Program-made: the position numbers and the translations under genes
Shown: positions 52,328 to 61,483 of the stretch, piece by piece
Position numbering within the stretch: position 1 is the first letter of the stretch
Layout of the letters: each line of letters begins with the position of its first letter
Notes under the pieces: generated by a model
Database searches by the model: none
What the model saw: the letters and a program-made list of their open reading frames with translations, nothing else
What the model was told of the DNA's origin: nothing
DNA from: Capnocytophaga sputigena
Lineage (GTDB): Bacteria > Bacteroidota > Bacteroidia > Flavobacteriales > Flavobacteriaceae
Direction: 5' to 3'
Assembly (NCBI RefSeq): GCF_900446695.1
Contig: NZ_UAVP01000007.1
Span: forward strand, 372,001 to 436,000
Length of the DNA stretch: 64,000 bases

Positions 52328-52371
52328 TTTGCAAATCTTTTATCTGAAGGCAAAGATACTAAAAAAAAGAA

Positions 52372-52414
52372 AAACCGAAAACTTTATACTATAAAAGTAC
52401 TAAATCTTCGGTTT
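52372..52414 (-). terminator. Terminator after pnp
   Basis: TTCGGTTT and AAACCGAA (52407-52414 and 52372-52379) form an 8-bp stem; on the minus strand it is followed by TTCTTTTTTT. The loop is AT-rich and can extend the fold. Confidence 0.6.
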
Positions 52415-52452
52415 AAAAAATATTATGAATACAAAAATTCTATAACATACGC

Positions 52453-54687
52453 CTATTCTTGACGTGGTTTTTGGTTATTATTGTGTCCTTTAGGGCGGTC
52501 GTTACGAGGTTTACCATTGTATGGTTTATCCGATTTTGGACGGTCTTCTCTCGCAGGACGGTCAGGGCGCTCTTCGCGTGGTGGACGTGGCAACAAGGCT
52601 TTGCGTGATACTCTTGTTTTCTTGGTTTTAGGGTCGATACCAAGGTATTTCACTTCTATGATATCACCTTCTTTAAGAGCATCTTCTATTTTTTCGATTC
52701 TATCCCAAGATACTTCTGAAATGTGAAGCAAAGAGTCTTTACCAGGTACAAACTCTACAAAAGCACCAAACTCTACTAAGCGCACTACTTTCACAGTGTA
52801 AGTTTCGCCTTCTACAGGTTCAAATTTTACTGCGTTTACTGCCTCAATAGCTTCTTGGATACCTGCTTCATCAGTACCTAAGATTTCTACGATACCCAAT
52901 TCGCCCACTTCTTCCACCACAATGGTAGTATTGGTGCGTGCTTGCAAGTCTTGAATATTCTTACCACCTGTACCGATGAATGCTCCGATGTACTCTTTAG
53001 GCATATCCATCTTAACGATTTTAGGAGCGTGAGGTTTCACAGTTGGGTTAGGTTGAGCAATCGTATCGGTGATTTTACCTAAGATGTGCATACGTCCTTC
53101 GCGGGCTTGGTTTAAGGCTTTTTCGAGTATTTCGTAAGAAAGACCTTTGATTTTGATGTCCATTTGGCAAGCGGTAATACCATCGGCAGTACCGGTTACT
53201 TTGAAGTCCATATCACCTAAGTGGTCTTCATCACCTAAGATATCAGAAAGTACTGCATAACGTTCGCCATCGGTGATGAGTCCCATAGCTATACCAGAAA
53301 CAGGTTTTACCATTTGTACCCCTGCATCCATCAAGGCTAAAGTACCTGCGCACACAGTTGCCATTGAAGATGAACCATTAGATTCCAAAATCTCAGAAAC
53401 TACACGAACGGTATAAGGGCAATCCTCAGGGATCATACGTTTGAGGGCGCGTTGTGCCAAGTTACCGTGACCTATCTCACGACGTGATGTTCCGCGTAAC
53501 GGACGAGCTTCACCAGTAGAGAAAGGAGGGAAGTTGTAATGCAAGTAGAAACGTTCTTCACCTTGTTCTGAAGGCAAATCAATTACGTTTGCTTCGCGTG
53601 AAGTTCCCAAGGTAACAGTAGTAAGTGATTGGGTTTCACCACGTGTAAAGATAGATGAACCGTGAGCAGATGGCAAGTAGCCTACTTCGCACCAGATAGG
53701 ACGTATTTGGGTAGTATTACGACCATCTAAACGGATATTTTCGTTTAAGATAAGGTTACGAACAGCTTCTTTTTCAGCATCTCCGAAATAACGAGTGATG
53801 ATAGGAGTAAGCTCTTCTAATTCCTCTTCTGTAAAGAGTGCCAAACACTCTTCTTTTACAGCCGCGAATTTCTCACCTCGTTCTTGTTTAGTAGTGTTTT
53901 CTTTGGCTATAGCATAACATTTATTGTAAGCAAAATCATATACTTTTACTTTTACTTCTTCATTTTCTACTTCAGGTTCGTAGCTGCGTTTTTCAGTTTT
54001 ACCTACTTTTTCAGCCAAACGCAATTGTGCTTCGATATGAGGTTTGATAGCTTCGTGTGCAAATTTGATAGCTTCAGCCATATCTTTTTCGCTCACTTCG
54101 TCCATTTCACCTTCTACCATTGCTACGAAGTCTTTAGAAGCACCTACCATAATATCAATATCAGAGGCTTCTAATTGTTCACGGCTTGGGTTTACAATAA
54201 ACTGACCGTTTACACGACCTACGCGCACTTCGGAAATAGGACCATCAAATGGAATGTCAGAAACTGCCAAACAAGCAGAAGCAGCTAGACCTGCTAAAGC
54301 ATCGGGCATTACATTCTCGTCGTGAGAGATAAGCTGAATCATCACTTGTGTTTCAGCGTGATAATCTTTAGGAAATAGAGGGCGCAATACGCGGTCTACC
54401 AAGCGCATTGTCAAGATTTCTTGATCGCTAGGGCGAGCTTCGCGTTTGAAGAAGCCTCCAGGGAAACGACCTGCAGCTGCAAACTTCTCACGATAGTCTA
54501 CAGTAAGAGGTAAAAAGTCAGTTTCAGGATTGATTTCTTTTGCAGATACTACAGTAGCCAATAGCATTGCATTTCCCATTTGCACCACAACAGCACCATC
54601 GGCTTGTTTAGCCAACTTGCCAGTTTCGATAGTGATGGTACGACCATCACCTAATTCGATGATTTCTTTTTTTACTTCTGGAATCAT
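52453..54687 (-). CDS. pnp: Polyribonucleotide nucleotidyltransferase
   Basis: PNPase degrades RNA from the 3' end with phosphate. Two RNase PH domains ([11 protein letters not shown] near residue 40; [23 protein letters not shown] near 390 and [20 protein letters not shown] near 490), then a KH domain ([12 protein letters not shown], about 555-620) and an S1 domain ([13 protein letters not shown], about 625-690). The start at 54687 (MIPEVKKEI) gives 744 aa; an ATG at 54783 would add 32 untypical residues and run into the rpsO terminator. A basic Arg/Pro/Asp-rich tail (about 700-744) could bind RNA. It follows rpsO, as in many bacteria. Confidence 0.95.
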   Translation of the reverse strand: MIPEVKKEIIELGDGRTITIETGKLAKQADGAVVVQMGNAMLLATVVSAKEINPETDFLPLTVDYREKFAAAGRFPGGFFKREARPSDQEILTMRLVDRVLRPLFPKDYHAETQVMIQLISHDENVMPDALAGLAASACLAVSDIPFDGPISEVRVGRVNGQFIVNPSREQLEASDIDIMVGASKDFVAMVEGEMDEVSEKDMAEAIKFAHEAIKPHIEAQLRLAEKVGKTEKRSYEPEVENEEVKVKVYDFAYNKCYAIAKENTTKQERGEKFAAVKEECLALFTEEELEELTPIITRYFGDAEKEAVRNLILNENIRLDGRNTTQIRPIWCEVGYLPSAHGSSIFTRGETQSLTTVTLGTSREANVIDLPSEQGEERFYLHYNFPPFSTGEARPLRGTSRREIGHGNLAQRALKRMIPEDCPYTVRVVSEILESNGSSSMATVCAGTLALMDAGVQMVKPVSGIAMGLITDGERYAVLSDILGDEDHLGDMDFKVTGTADGITACQMDIKIKGLSYEILEKALNQAREGRMHILGKITDTIAQPNPTVKPHAPKIVKMDMPKEYIGAFIGTGGKNIQDLQARTNTTIVVEEVGELGIVEILGTDEAGIQEAIEAVNAVKFEPVEGETYTVKVVRLVEFGAFVEFVPGKDSLLHISEVSWDRIEKIEDALKEGDIIEVKYLGIDPKTKKTRVSRKALLPRPPREERPDRPAREDRPKSDKPYNGKPRNDRPKGHNNNQKPRQE

Positions 54688-54773
54688 TGTTAATTGTAAA
54701 TTAATAATTTTTTTATTAGTTGTGTTGTGGGCTTTAGGGTTTTTAACCAATGAAAAACTGCTGTAATAAACAA

Positions 54774-54794
54774 AAGGAGGCACAAAGCCTCCTT
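54774..54794 (-). terminator. Terminator or attenuator after rpsO
   Basis: AAGGAGGC and GCCTCCTT (54774-54781 and 54787-54794) pair across ACAAA; on the minus strand TTTTGTTT follows. It lies between rpsO and pnp and may limit pnp transcription. Confidence 0.7.
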
Positions 54795-54802
54795 AGTATT
54801 GC

Positions 54803-55072
54803 TTATTTTCTGATGTTTAGCTCTTTGATAATCGCACGGTATCTCTCGATATCGTTATTTTTCAAATAATCGAGCAAACTTCTGCGTTTACCTACCAATT
54901 TCACCAATGAACGCTCGGTATTGAAATCTTTGCGATTTACTTTCAAGTGTTCTGTAAGGTGATTGATTCTAAGGGTAAAAAGAGCGATTTGCCCTTCTGC
55001 TGAACCAGTGTTGGTTTCTGAACCTGCGTACTTTTTAAAAATTTCCGCTTTTACTTCTTTAGTTAAATACAT
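54803..55072 (-). CDS. rpsO: 30S ribosomal protein S15
   Basis: The 89-aa protein matches S15: KKYAGSETNTGSAEGQIALFTLRINHLTEHLK and LVKLVGKRRSLLDYLKNNDIERYRAIIKELNIRK. It binds 16S rRNA early in small-subunit assembly. It has its own promoter at 55119-55148 and a terminator after it. Confidence 0.97.
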   Translation of the reverse strand: MYLTKEVKAEIFKKYAGSETNTGSAEGQIALFTLRINHLTEHLKVNRKDFNTERSLVKLVGKRRSLLDYLKNNDIERYRAIIKELNIRK

Positions 55073-55118
55073 TCCAATATTAATTTAATGATTATTATGT
55101 ACGAATTTTTTCGGGCGC

Positions 55119-55149
55119 AAAGGTAGTAAAATTTTTCTAACTACCAAAG
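55119..55149 (-). promoter_or_regulatory. Promoter of rpsO
   Basis: On the minus strand TTTG (55149-55146), 19 nt and TACCTTTG (55126-55119), followed by CGCCCG. The leader would be about 40 nt. Confidence 0.6.
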
Positions 55150-55171
55150 AAATAGCTCTTATTTTTATTTT

Positions 55172-55612
55172 TTATTCACTTACATCTTCTAAGTGGACGA
55201 GTTCTACACCTGCTTTTTTGAGGAAAGCTAAGCCCTCGTTGTCGCGATAGCCTTCCTTATACACCACGCGTTTGATACCCGATTGATAGATGAGTTTGCT
55301 ACATTCTTTGCAAGGCGACATTGTGATGTAGAGCGTAGCTCCTTCCGATGATTGGGTAGATGAGGCGACTTTCATTATCGCATTGGCTTCGGCGTGCAAT
55401 ACATACCAATGAGTATTGCCTTCCTCATCTTCACAACAGTTGTCAAAACCGGTGGGTGTACCATTATAACCGTCAGAAATAATCATACGGTCTTTTACCA
55501 TTATAGCACCTACTTGCTTGCGTTGTGAATAGGAAAGTTTAGCCCATTCCATTGCCATACGCATATAGGCTTTGTCATACCGCAATTGCTTTGCGCGCTG
55601 CTGTTTCGTCAT
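55172..55612 (-). CDS. Deoxycytidylate deaminase-like protein
   Basis: The 146-aa zinc enzyme has the HAE motif HAEANAIMKVA and PCKECSKLIY, plus GAIMVKDRMIISDGYNGTPTGFDNCCEDEEG, the dCMP deaminase (ComEB-like) pattern. It should convert dCMP to dUMP for dTMP synthesis. The start at 55612 (MTKQQRAKQL) overlaps the ribF end by 38 nt; the frame is open further up but only inside ribF. Translation coupling with ribF is likely. Confidence 0.88.
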   Translation of the reverse strand: MTKQQRAKQLRYDKAYMRMAMEWAKLSYSQRKQVGAIMVKDRMIISDGYNGTPTGFDNCCEDEEGNTHWYVLHAEANAIMKVASSTQSSEGATLYITMSPCKECSKLIYQSGIKRVVYKEGYRDNEGLAFLKKAGVELVHLEDVSE

Positions 55613-56501
55613 CTTGTAATTGTTTTTTAAGGAGGTCGATAGTAGCAAATTTCTGTTCTTCACGTAGGTATTGTACAAACTCAATGGTGAGTTTCTGGTC
55701 GTAAAGGTTGCCGTTGAAGTCAAAGAAATAGACTTCAATAGAAGCTCCTTTTCCTTCGATAGTAGGGTTCTTGCCAATGCTCATCATTCCATAAACTTTA
55801 CGACCGCCAATGTAGCTATACACGGCATATACGCCGTCTTTAGGGATGAGTTTATAGTCTTCGGTTACTTGTATATTAGCCGTAGGGTAGCCTAAGGTGC
55901 GCCCTAATTTAAGTCCGTGTACTACCCTGCCTGTGAGGCTATAAGGAGTCCCGAGATAATGTTCGGCAGTGGTCACGTCGCCTTTGTTCAATGCCTCTCT
56001 GATTTTGGTGGAACTCACCGATACTTCATCTACTTCTTGCACCGATATTTCTTCTACAGCAAATCCATACTTTTTACCAAATAAACGCATATCGTCTATA
56101 TTAGCAGTACGATTGCGCCCAAAACGATGGTCGTAACCGATAATTACCTTTTTTACATTAAGGTGTTCTACTAAGATAGTACTAACAAACTCTTCGGCAG
56201 AGAGTTGTGCAAAAGCCTCATTAAAAGGTTGCACAACGAGCAAATCTACGCCTAATTGCTGGAGTAGTTGTTTTTTTTCTTCTAAAGTGTGGATGAGTTT
56301 CAAGCCTTTGTCGTGTTGTACCACCATTCGCGGATGTGGAAAAAAAGTGAATACAGTAGCCAAAAGCCCCTCTTGACGTGCAGTGGTTACTACTCTTTCA
56401 ACAATTTTTTGATGTCCTAAATGGACGCCATCAAATGTGCCTATGGTGAGCACCGTAGGCTGCTGGGTTGTAAAAGTAGTAATATCGGTTATTTCTCTCA
56501 C
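55575..56501 (-). CDS. ribF: Bifunctional riboflavin kinase / FAD synthetase
   Basis: The N-terminal FMN adenylyltransferase has GTFDGVHLGHQKIV and VIGYDHRFGRNRTAN; the C-terminal flavokinase has GRVVHGLKLGRTLGYPTANI (about 185-205). It makes FMN and FAD from riboflavin. It starts with GTG at 56501, overlapping the acyl-CoA ligase stop as GTGA, and runs 38 nt into the dCMP deaminase gene, so three genes are translationally linked. Length 308 aa is usual. Confidence 0.93.
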   Translation of the reverse strand: MREITDITTFTTQQPTVLTIGTFDGVHLGHQKIVERVVTTARQEGLLATVFTFFPHPRMVVQHDKGLKLIHTLEEKKQLLQQLGVDLLVVQPFNEAFAQLSAEEFVSTILVEHLNVKKVIIGYDHRFGRNRTANIDDMRLFGKKYGFAVEEISVQEVDEVSVSSTKIREALNKGDVTTAEHYLGTPYSLTGRVVHGLKLGRTLGYPTANIQVTEDYKLIPKDGVYAVYSYIGGRKVYGMMSIGKNPTIEGKGASIEVYFFDFNGNLYDQKLTIEFVQYLREEQKFATIDLLKKQLQDDETAARKAIAV

Positions 56502-58270
56502 TTGTTGTAGAACTTGTTGTAAATGTCTATATATTTTTCTTTAATCACACGTCGTTTGAGTTTGAGGGTAGGGGTGAGGTGACCACCATCTATTGTCCAT
56601 TCATCAGGGGTGAAATCAAAAAGTTTTACTTGTTCCCACTTGCCGAGATGACTATTTACTTTTTCGACTTCTTTAGCAATACGGTCGTGAACCGCTTGAT
56701 TTTGTATGATTTCTTCGTTGGTTTTACCTAATTGTACTTTGTGACGGCGCGCCCATTCTTTTACAAATGGGAAATTGAGCTGAATGATAGCTGCAGGCAT
56801 CTTTTCACCTTCGCCTACTACCATCGCATTCTCAATAAAGCGAGAGAGTTTCAATTGGTTTTCAATCAGCTGAGGCGATACGTACTTACCGCCTGAAGTT
56901 TTGAAGATTTCCTTTTTGCGGTCGGTGATTTTAAGGAAGCCATCGGCATCGAGTTCGCCTATGTCGCCTGTGTGGAAGAAACCATCGGTGATGTTTTGAG
57001 CTGTTTGCTCGGGGTCTTTATAGTAGCCCAACATTACATTCTCACCTTTTACAAGTATTTCACCGTCTTCAGCGATTTTTACATCTACATTCACAATAGG
57101 TTTTCCTACAGTGCCTATTTTCCAAAATCTTCCGGATTCGCGGTTTACTGCAATAACGGGAGCGGTTTCGGTAAGGCCATAACCTTCCATAATTTTCAGC
57201 CCTGCGGCAGAGAACACCTTAGCCAAACGCGGTGAGAGAGCAGCGCTACCTGAGACGATCATCTGTATACGTCCGCCTAAGGCTTCACGCCATTTACTAA
57301 AGATGAGTTTGCGCGCTAATTTTAGTTTGAATTGATACCAAGCGCCATTGGCTCCATAAGGTTCGTACTTGAAGCCCAATTCGAGAGCCCAAAAGAAGAG
57401 TTTGCGTTTAATGCCTTTGAGTTCAGCACCTTTTGCGAAGATTTTGTCGTAAATCTTCTCTATAAGTCGGGGTACAACCGTAATGATATGTGGTTTTACT
57501 TCGCGTAAGTTATCACTGATTTTATCGAGAGATTCAGCAAAATAAATGCTTAGACAATCGTACTGATACAAATAGGTGAGCATACGCTCAAACACGTGGC
57601 ACACAGGCAAAAAGCTGAGTGCTGTAGAGCCTTCGGCAATAGGCAAACGGTCTTGGCAGTTCAGTATGTTAGAGATGATATTCCAGTGAGAGAGCATTAC
57701 CCCTTTTGGGCGGCTGGTAGTGCCCGAAGTGTAGATGATAGTCGCTAAATCGTCTTTCTGTATGCTATCTTTGCGTGCTTCCACTTCTGCTTGATTGCTC
57801 TCATCGGCGCCTAAATCGAGGATTTCTTGCCAATGGTGAGCATAAGGTACATCGTTGAAGGTAAAAATAGTTTTTAGATGAGGCAATTTATCTTGGATAG
57901 AAGAGATTTTCTCCCATAGTTCTTTATCGGAAACGACACAGTATTTACATTCCGAATGGTTGAGGATATACTCGAAATCCTCTAAGTTGATAGTGGGATA
58001 GATAGGTACATTCTGTGCGCCTACTTGTAAAATCCCGATGTCGAGCACGTGCCATTCGGTGCGGTTAGTGCTTGAAATGACTGCTATTTTATCATTTTTT
58101 TGAATGCCTAAGCGCAATAAGCCTCGGCTTACGGTATTTGCTTTTTTGATATATTCAGCAGTAGAGGTTTTTGCCCACTCACCGTTGTATTTGGTAGCAA
58201 AAGCGACCTCTAAAGGGTGTTTAGATTGTTGATAATAAGGTATATCGAATAAACGATTTACGGTATTCAT
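56498..58270 (-). CDS. Long-chain acyl-CoA ligase (AMP-forming)
   Basis: The 590-aa enzyme has the P-loop TIIYTSGTTSRPKGVMLSH (about 178-196), GYGLTETAPVIAVN, FHTGDIGELDADGFLKITDRKKEIFKTSGGKYVSPQ and the C-terminal Lys-containing loop (LTPTLKLKRRVI). It activates long-chain fatty acids. It is the first gene of a set followed by ribF and the dCMP deaminase; a -7 element reading TACTTTTG on the minus strand is at 58303-58296. Confidence 0.88.
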   Translation of the reverse strand: MNTVNRLFDIPYYQQSKHPLEVAFATKYNGEWAKTSTAEYIKKANTVSRGLLRLGIQKNDKIAVISSTNRTEWHVLDIGILQVGAQNVPIYPTINLEDFEYILNHSECKYCVVSDKELWEKISSIQDKLPHLKTIFTFNDVPYAHHWQEILDLGADESNQAEVEARKDSIQKDDLATIIYTSGTTSRPKGVMLSHWNIISNILNCQDRLPIAEGSTALSFLPVCHVFERMLTYLYQYDCLSIYFAESLDKISDNLREVKPHIITVVPRLIEKIYDKIFAKGAELKGIKRKLFFWALELGFKYEPYGANGAWYQFKLKLARKLIFSKWREALGGRIQMIVSGSAALSPRLAKVFSAAGLKIMEGYGLTETAPVIAVNRESGRFWKIGTVGKPIVNVDVKIAEDGEILVKGENVMLGYYKDPEQTAQNITDGFFHTGDIGELDADGFLKITDRKKEIFKTSGGKYVSPQLIENQLKLSRFIENAMVVGEGEKMPAAIIQLNFPFVKEWARRHKVQLGKTNEEIIQNQAVHDRIAKEVEKVNSHLGKWEQVKLFDFTPDEWTIDGGHLTPTLKLKRRVIKEKYIDIYNKFYNK

Positions 58271-58295
58271 TGGTTTAAATTTTTGTTACAGAGGG

Positions 58296-58303
58296 CAAAA
58301 GTA
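58296..58303 (-). promoter_or_regulatory. -7 element of the acyl-CoA ligase gene
   Basis: On the minus strand the octamer reads TACTTTTG, 26 nt before the ATG at 58270. A TTG partner at the right distance is not obvious. Confidence 0.45.
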
Positions 58304-58312
58304 ATAAATAAT

Positions 58313-58370
58313 TACGAAATACGAAATACGAATGAGGAAAAATGAATTACGAAATACGAAATACGAATGA
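58313..58370. repeat. Short tandem repeats of the ACGAAATACGAA type
   Basis: ACGAAATACGAAATACGAATGA occurs twice (starting at 58313 and 58347), separated by GGAAAAATGAATT. The reverse complement (TCATTCGTATTTCGT) is of the same kind as the CGTCATTCGTCATT run at the lpxK start (19653-19677). Confidence 0.7.
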
Positions 58371-58408
58371 CAAAAAAACTTTATTTCTCAAAAAAATATC
58401 TTTTATTA

Positions 58409-58438
58409 TTTGTAATTTAGAATTAATTCATACTTTTG
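58409..58438 (+). promoter_or_regulatory. Promoter of the structured-RNA candidate
   Basis: TTTG (58409-58412), 18 nt and TACTTTTG (58431-58438), followed by CACC. Transcription should start near 58445. No coding frame of note follows for 275 nt. Confidence 0.65.
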
Positions 58439-58444
58439 CACCAA

Positions 58445-58670
58445 ATAAAAACAATTGAGATATAGAAGAATAGAAAAATACGCATAAGATTTAAAGAGAA
58501 AGTTGTTAATATTCCTTTTAAAAAGAATCTGGTAAATTCAATAGAAACAGAGGTGAATTAACAAATGGTTTCTCGCCCCATAAGGGCGTGAACTGTTTTT
58601 GTTACATACCTGTTTCGGGCATACCAGAGCCTTTTTAAAGTGTGAACAAAACATTCACGCTTTTTTTATG
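58445..58670 (+). ncRNA. Candidate structured non-coding RNA or leader
   Basis: A transcript of about 225 nt is delimited by a promoter and an intrinsic terminator. Outer helix: TTAAAAAG (58518-58525) with CTTTTTAA (58631-58638); a 3 x 3 internal loop; second helix CTGGTA (58529-58534) with TACCAG (58622-58627). Inside lie hairpin A, AATTCA (58535-58540) with TGAATT (58554-58559), and hairpin B, about 17 bp with small bulges, CGCCC-cataa-GGGCG at its tip (58560-58603). The unpaired stretch 58604-58621 joins hairpin B to the outer helix. I recognise no known family. It may be a small RNA (a 6S-type RNA should be tested) or a leader of the lipoprotein gene at 58723. Confidence 0.5.
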
Positions 58671-58671
58671 C
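58642..58671 (+). terminator. Intrinsic terminator of the structured-RNA candidate
   Basis: GTGTGAA and TTCACGC pair (one G-U) across CAAAACA, and TTTTTTT follows. It lies upstream of, not after, the next gene, so either a free RNA ends here or expression of that gene is attenuated. Confidence 0.75.
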
Positions 58672-58722
58672 TCAAAGGTTGCCCTTATTCGTTTTGTAAT
58701 ATTAAAATTAAATCAATAACAA

Positions 58723-59082
58723 ATGAGAAAAATTGTTTTATTCAGTGCTTTGGCACTACTGTTAGTGAGTTGTGGTGTAACAAGAGAGTTATCACACAAT
58801 GTAAACAACCATACTACTCAAGTGGTTTTGGCTAAAAATAACTTTAAAGTAGTAGAACACGTGAAGGGAGAAGCTTCTAATCAATATTTTCTATTGATTA
58901 TAGGAGGCGGAAAACGTGCTTTGGTGGAAAAAGCAAGAGCTAAAATGCTTCAAAATGCTAATTTGGTAGGCTCTTCAAGAGCAGTTATCAATGAAACTAT
59001 TGAGTCACATTGGATTTTTATAGGAGTAGGCATCCAATATACGGTAACTGTTTCAGCAGACGTAATTGAGTTTACTGAGTAG
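58723..59082 (+). CDS. Small DUF6567-like lipoprotein
   Basis: The 119-aa product has the lipoprotein signal LFSALALLLVSCGVTREL and a mature part with LAKNNFKVVEHVKGEASNQYFLLIIGGGKRALVEKARAKML and NLVGSSRAVINETIESHWIFIGVGIQYTVTVSADVIEF, a pattern common in Bacteroidetes (DUF6567-like, by memory). It should sit in the envelope. Expression may depend on the leader/terminator before it. The stop is followed by a bidirectional terminator. Confidence 0.75.
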   Translation: MRKIVLFSALALLLVSCGVTRELSHNVNNHTTQVVLAKNNFKVVEHVKGEASNQYFLLIIGGGKRALVEKARAKMLQNANLVGSSRAVINETIESHWIFIGVGIQYTVTVSADVIEFTE

Positions 59083-59090
59083 TAAAAATA

Positions 59091-59132
59091 AAAAAGAGTC
59101 AGTTTATATTTTTTGGAAACTGACTCTTTTTT
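59091..59132. terminator. Bidirectional terminator before glmS end
   Basis: AAAAAGAGTCAGTTT (59091-59105) pairs perfectly with AAACTGACTCTTTTT (59117-59131), 11-nt loop. It serves the lipoprotein gene on the plus strand and glmS on the minus strand. Confidence 0.88.
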
Positions 59133-59141
59133 ATTAGTAAA

Positions 59142-60983
59142 TTATTCTACAGTTACTGATTTGGCTAAATTACGAGGTTGATCGACATTGCATCCGCGCT
59201 TGATAGCGATATAATAAGACAGCAATTGCAAAGGCACTGAGGCTAAAATAGGGGTAAGCGCCTCACTGATTTCGGGTATTTCAATCACGTGGTTTGCTAA
59301 GCCCGCCATTTGGGTATCGCCTTCGGTTACCACAGCTATAATTTTACCTTTGCGCGCCTTTATCTCTTGTGCATTGGAAACTACCTTATCATAATGTCCT
59401 TTAGATGGCGCAATGAATATCACTGGCATATTCTCATCGATAAGGGCGATAGGCCCGTGCTTCATCTCGGCAGCTGGATAGCCTTCGGCGTGAATATAGG
59501 ATATTTCTTTGAGTTTTAAAGCCCCTTCCAAAGCAGTAGGGAAATTAAAACCACGACCTAAATACAAGCAGTTGGTAGCTGTTTTATAGCTTTCGGCTAT
59601 CTCGGCGACCTTGTGATCGACTGTTTTGATAGTCGTTTCGAGCAACTGAGGCACGCGTTCTAATTCCTTACAAAGGTGGTGATAGGTTTCTGTACTGAGA
59701 GTACCCTTTTTATGTCCTAAATGCAAAGCGATAAGGGTAAGCACTGTGAGTTGGGTGGTAAAGGCTTTGGTAGAAGCTACCCCTATTTCAGGACCTGCGT
59801 GAGTGTAAGTGCCTGAATGGGTGATACGCGCAATTGATGAACCTACCACATTGCAAATACCGTAGATAAAAGCTCCTTTTTCTTTTGCTAATTTGAGGGC
59901 TGCCAAAGTATCCGCGGTCTCACCTGATTGTGAAATAGCAATGACGATATCCCCTTTATCAATAATAGGGTTGCGATAACGGAATTCTGAGGCGTACTCT
60001 ACCTCCACAGGAATACGCGCATATTCTTCTAACAGATATTCACCTACCAAGCCTGCGTGCCACGAAGTTCCACACGCTACAATAACAATGCGTTTTGCAT
60101 TGAGGAAGGTTTCTAAATGATTATCTACTCCTGATAGTTTGGTAGTATGATCGGGCAAGAGGCGACCGCGCATCGTGTCTTGAATAGACTTAGGCTGCTC
60201 ATAGATTTCTTTGAGCATAAAATGGTCGTATCCTCCTTTTTCAATGGCTTCGAGGTTGAGTTTGAGTTGTTGTACAAACGGACTCACCTGCTCGTTACTA
60301 CCTATTTTAATCACTTTCAACGGTTGGTTGAGGTGAATGGTAGCCATTTCGCCATCTTCTAAATACACAGCGTTTTGGGTATACTCTATAAAAGGAGAGG
60401 CATCGGAGGCGATGAAGAACTCTCCATCACCTACCCCTATTACCAACGGACTACCCAAGCGGGCTACTACTATTTCCTCAGGGTTGCTTTCCTCCATTAC
60501 AGCAATGGCAAAAGCGCCAACTACCTCATTGAGGGCATAGCGCACGGCAGTCTCTAAATTGACGTTTTCTTTTTCTTTGAAGTATTCGATGAAGTTTACT
60601 AATACTTCAGTATCAGTATCAGAATGGAATACAAAACCCTCTTTGATGAGGTTTTGCTTGATACTCTCGTAGTTCTCAATAATACCGTTGTGTACAATGG
60701 CTATTTTGCCAGAGTTAGAACGATGAGGGTGTGAATTGATGTCGTTAGGCACTCCGTGAGTTGCCCAGCGGGTATGCCCCATTCCACAGCCATAAGTAGG
60801 AACATTATCCCCTGCTTTGGCTACCAAATCGGATACTTTGCCTTTGGTTTTTTCTCCGTAAAAACTCTCAGCGTTTAAGATAAAACCTGCGCTGTCGTAT
60901 CCACGGTACTCTAAGCGTTTTAACCCATCAATTACGATGGGAAAAGCGGCACGTTTGCCTAAATAACCTACAATTCCACACAT
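59142..60983 (-). CDS. glmS: Glutamine-fructose-6-phosphate aminotransferase (isomerizing)
   Basis: It makes glucosamine-6-phosphate from fructose-6-phosphate and glutamine, the entry to UDP-GlcNAc. The N-terminal glutaminase starts MCGIVGYLG with the nucleophile Cys2; two SIS domains follow (VACGTSWHAGLVGEYLLEE and ISQSGETADTLAALKLAKEKG; LYLGRGFNFPTALEGALKLKEISYIHAEGYPAAEMKHGP), and the protein ends in NLAKSVTVE. No glmS ribozyme or other element is evident in the 30 nt before it. GlmM, the next enzyme, is at 1.1 kb. Confidence 0.96.
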   Translation of the reverse strand: MCGIVGYLGKRAAFPIVIDGLKRLEYRGYDSAGFILNAESFYGEKTKGKVSDLVAKAGDNVPTYGCGMGHTRWATHGVPNDINSHPHRSNSGKIAIVHNGIIENYESIKQNLIKEGFVFHSDTDTEVLVNFIEYFKEKENVNLETAVRYALNEVVGAFAIAVMEESNPEEIVVARLGSPLVIGVGDGEFFIASDASPFIEYTQNAVYLEDGEMATIHLNQPLKVIKIGSNEQVSPFVQQLKLNLEAIEKGGYDHFMLKEIYEQPKSIQDTMRGRLLPDHTTKLSGVDNHLETFLNAKRIVIVACGTSWHAGLVGEYLLEEYARIPVEVEYASEFRYRNPIIDKGDIVIAISQSGETADTLAALKLAKEKGAFIYGICNVVGSSIARITHSGTYTHAGPEIGVASTKAFTTQLTVLTLIALHLGHKKGTLSTETYHHLCKELERVPQLLETTIKTVDHKVAEIAESYKTATNCLYLGRGFNFPTALEGALKLKEISYIHAEGYPAAEMKHGPIALIDENMPVIFIAPSKGHYDKVVSNAQEIKARKGKIIAVVTEGDTQMAGLANHVIEIPEISEALTPILASVPLQLLSYYIAIKRGCNVDQPRNLAKSVTVE

Positions 60984-61013
60984 ATTTTTAAGTTCTTTTT
61001 ATTATTTATTAAT

Positions 61014-61466
61014 TTATACTCTTACACTTTCGGGCACTAATACGGTATAATCACCGTGATTGCGAATGACATCGCGCACAATAGATGATGATATAAACGA
61101 AGTTCGTGCTGCCGTAAGTAAAAAGACAGTTTCTATTTGAGATAATTTGCGGTTAGTATGTGCAATAGCTTTCTCAAACTCAAAGTCGGCTGGGTTGCGC
61201 AAACCTCTGAGAATAAATTGCGCATCGATTTCTTTGCAAAAGTCTACTGTGAGCCCTTGATAGGTAGTAACTTTTACTTTGGGTTCATCGGCAAAGGCTT
61301 TTTCGATAAACTCTTTGCGTTGTTCTACCGTAAACATATAGTTCTTGTCGCCATTAACACCTATGGCAACTACAATTTCATCGAATAGGTCTAAAGCACG
61401 TTTGATAATATCGTAATGACCTAAGGTAATGGGGTCGAACGACCCTGGGAATAAAGCTCTTTTCAA
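61014..61466 (-). CDS. coaD: Phosphopantetheine adenylyltransferase
   Basis: The 150-aa nucleotidyltransferase has PGSFDPITLGH (7-17, with His17) and the C-terminal loop TSFISSSIVRDVIRNHGD. It makes dephospho-CoA, the last but one step of CoA synthesis; PanC and CoaBC in this window provide earlier steps. It lies 17 nt after ddl, a pairing common in Flavobacteriia. Confidence 0.95.
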   Translation of the reverse strand: MKRALFPGSFDPITLGHYDIIKRALDLFDEIVVAIGVNGDKNYMFTVEQRKEFIEKAFADEPKVKVTTYQGLTVDFCKEIDAQFILRGLRNPADFEFEKAIAHTNRKLSQIETVFLLTAARTSFISSSIVRDVIRNHGDYTVLVPESVRV

Positions 61467-61483
61467 TGATTAACGATTAATGG

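Noticed and set aside
53884-54174. 96-codon Phe/Tyr-rich plus-strand frame opposite pnp
   Set aside because: Typical shadow of a Lys/Glu-rich coding strand; pnp is certain here.
58445-58670. Naming the structured RNA as 6S-Flavo RNA or a known riboswitch
   Set aside because: The fold is suggestive but I could not match a family consensus from sequence alone; it is left unnamed.
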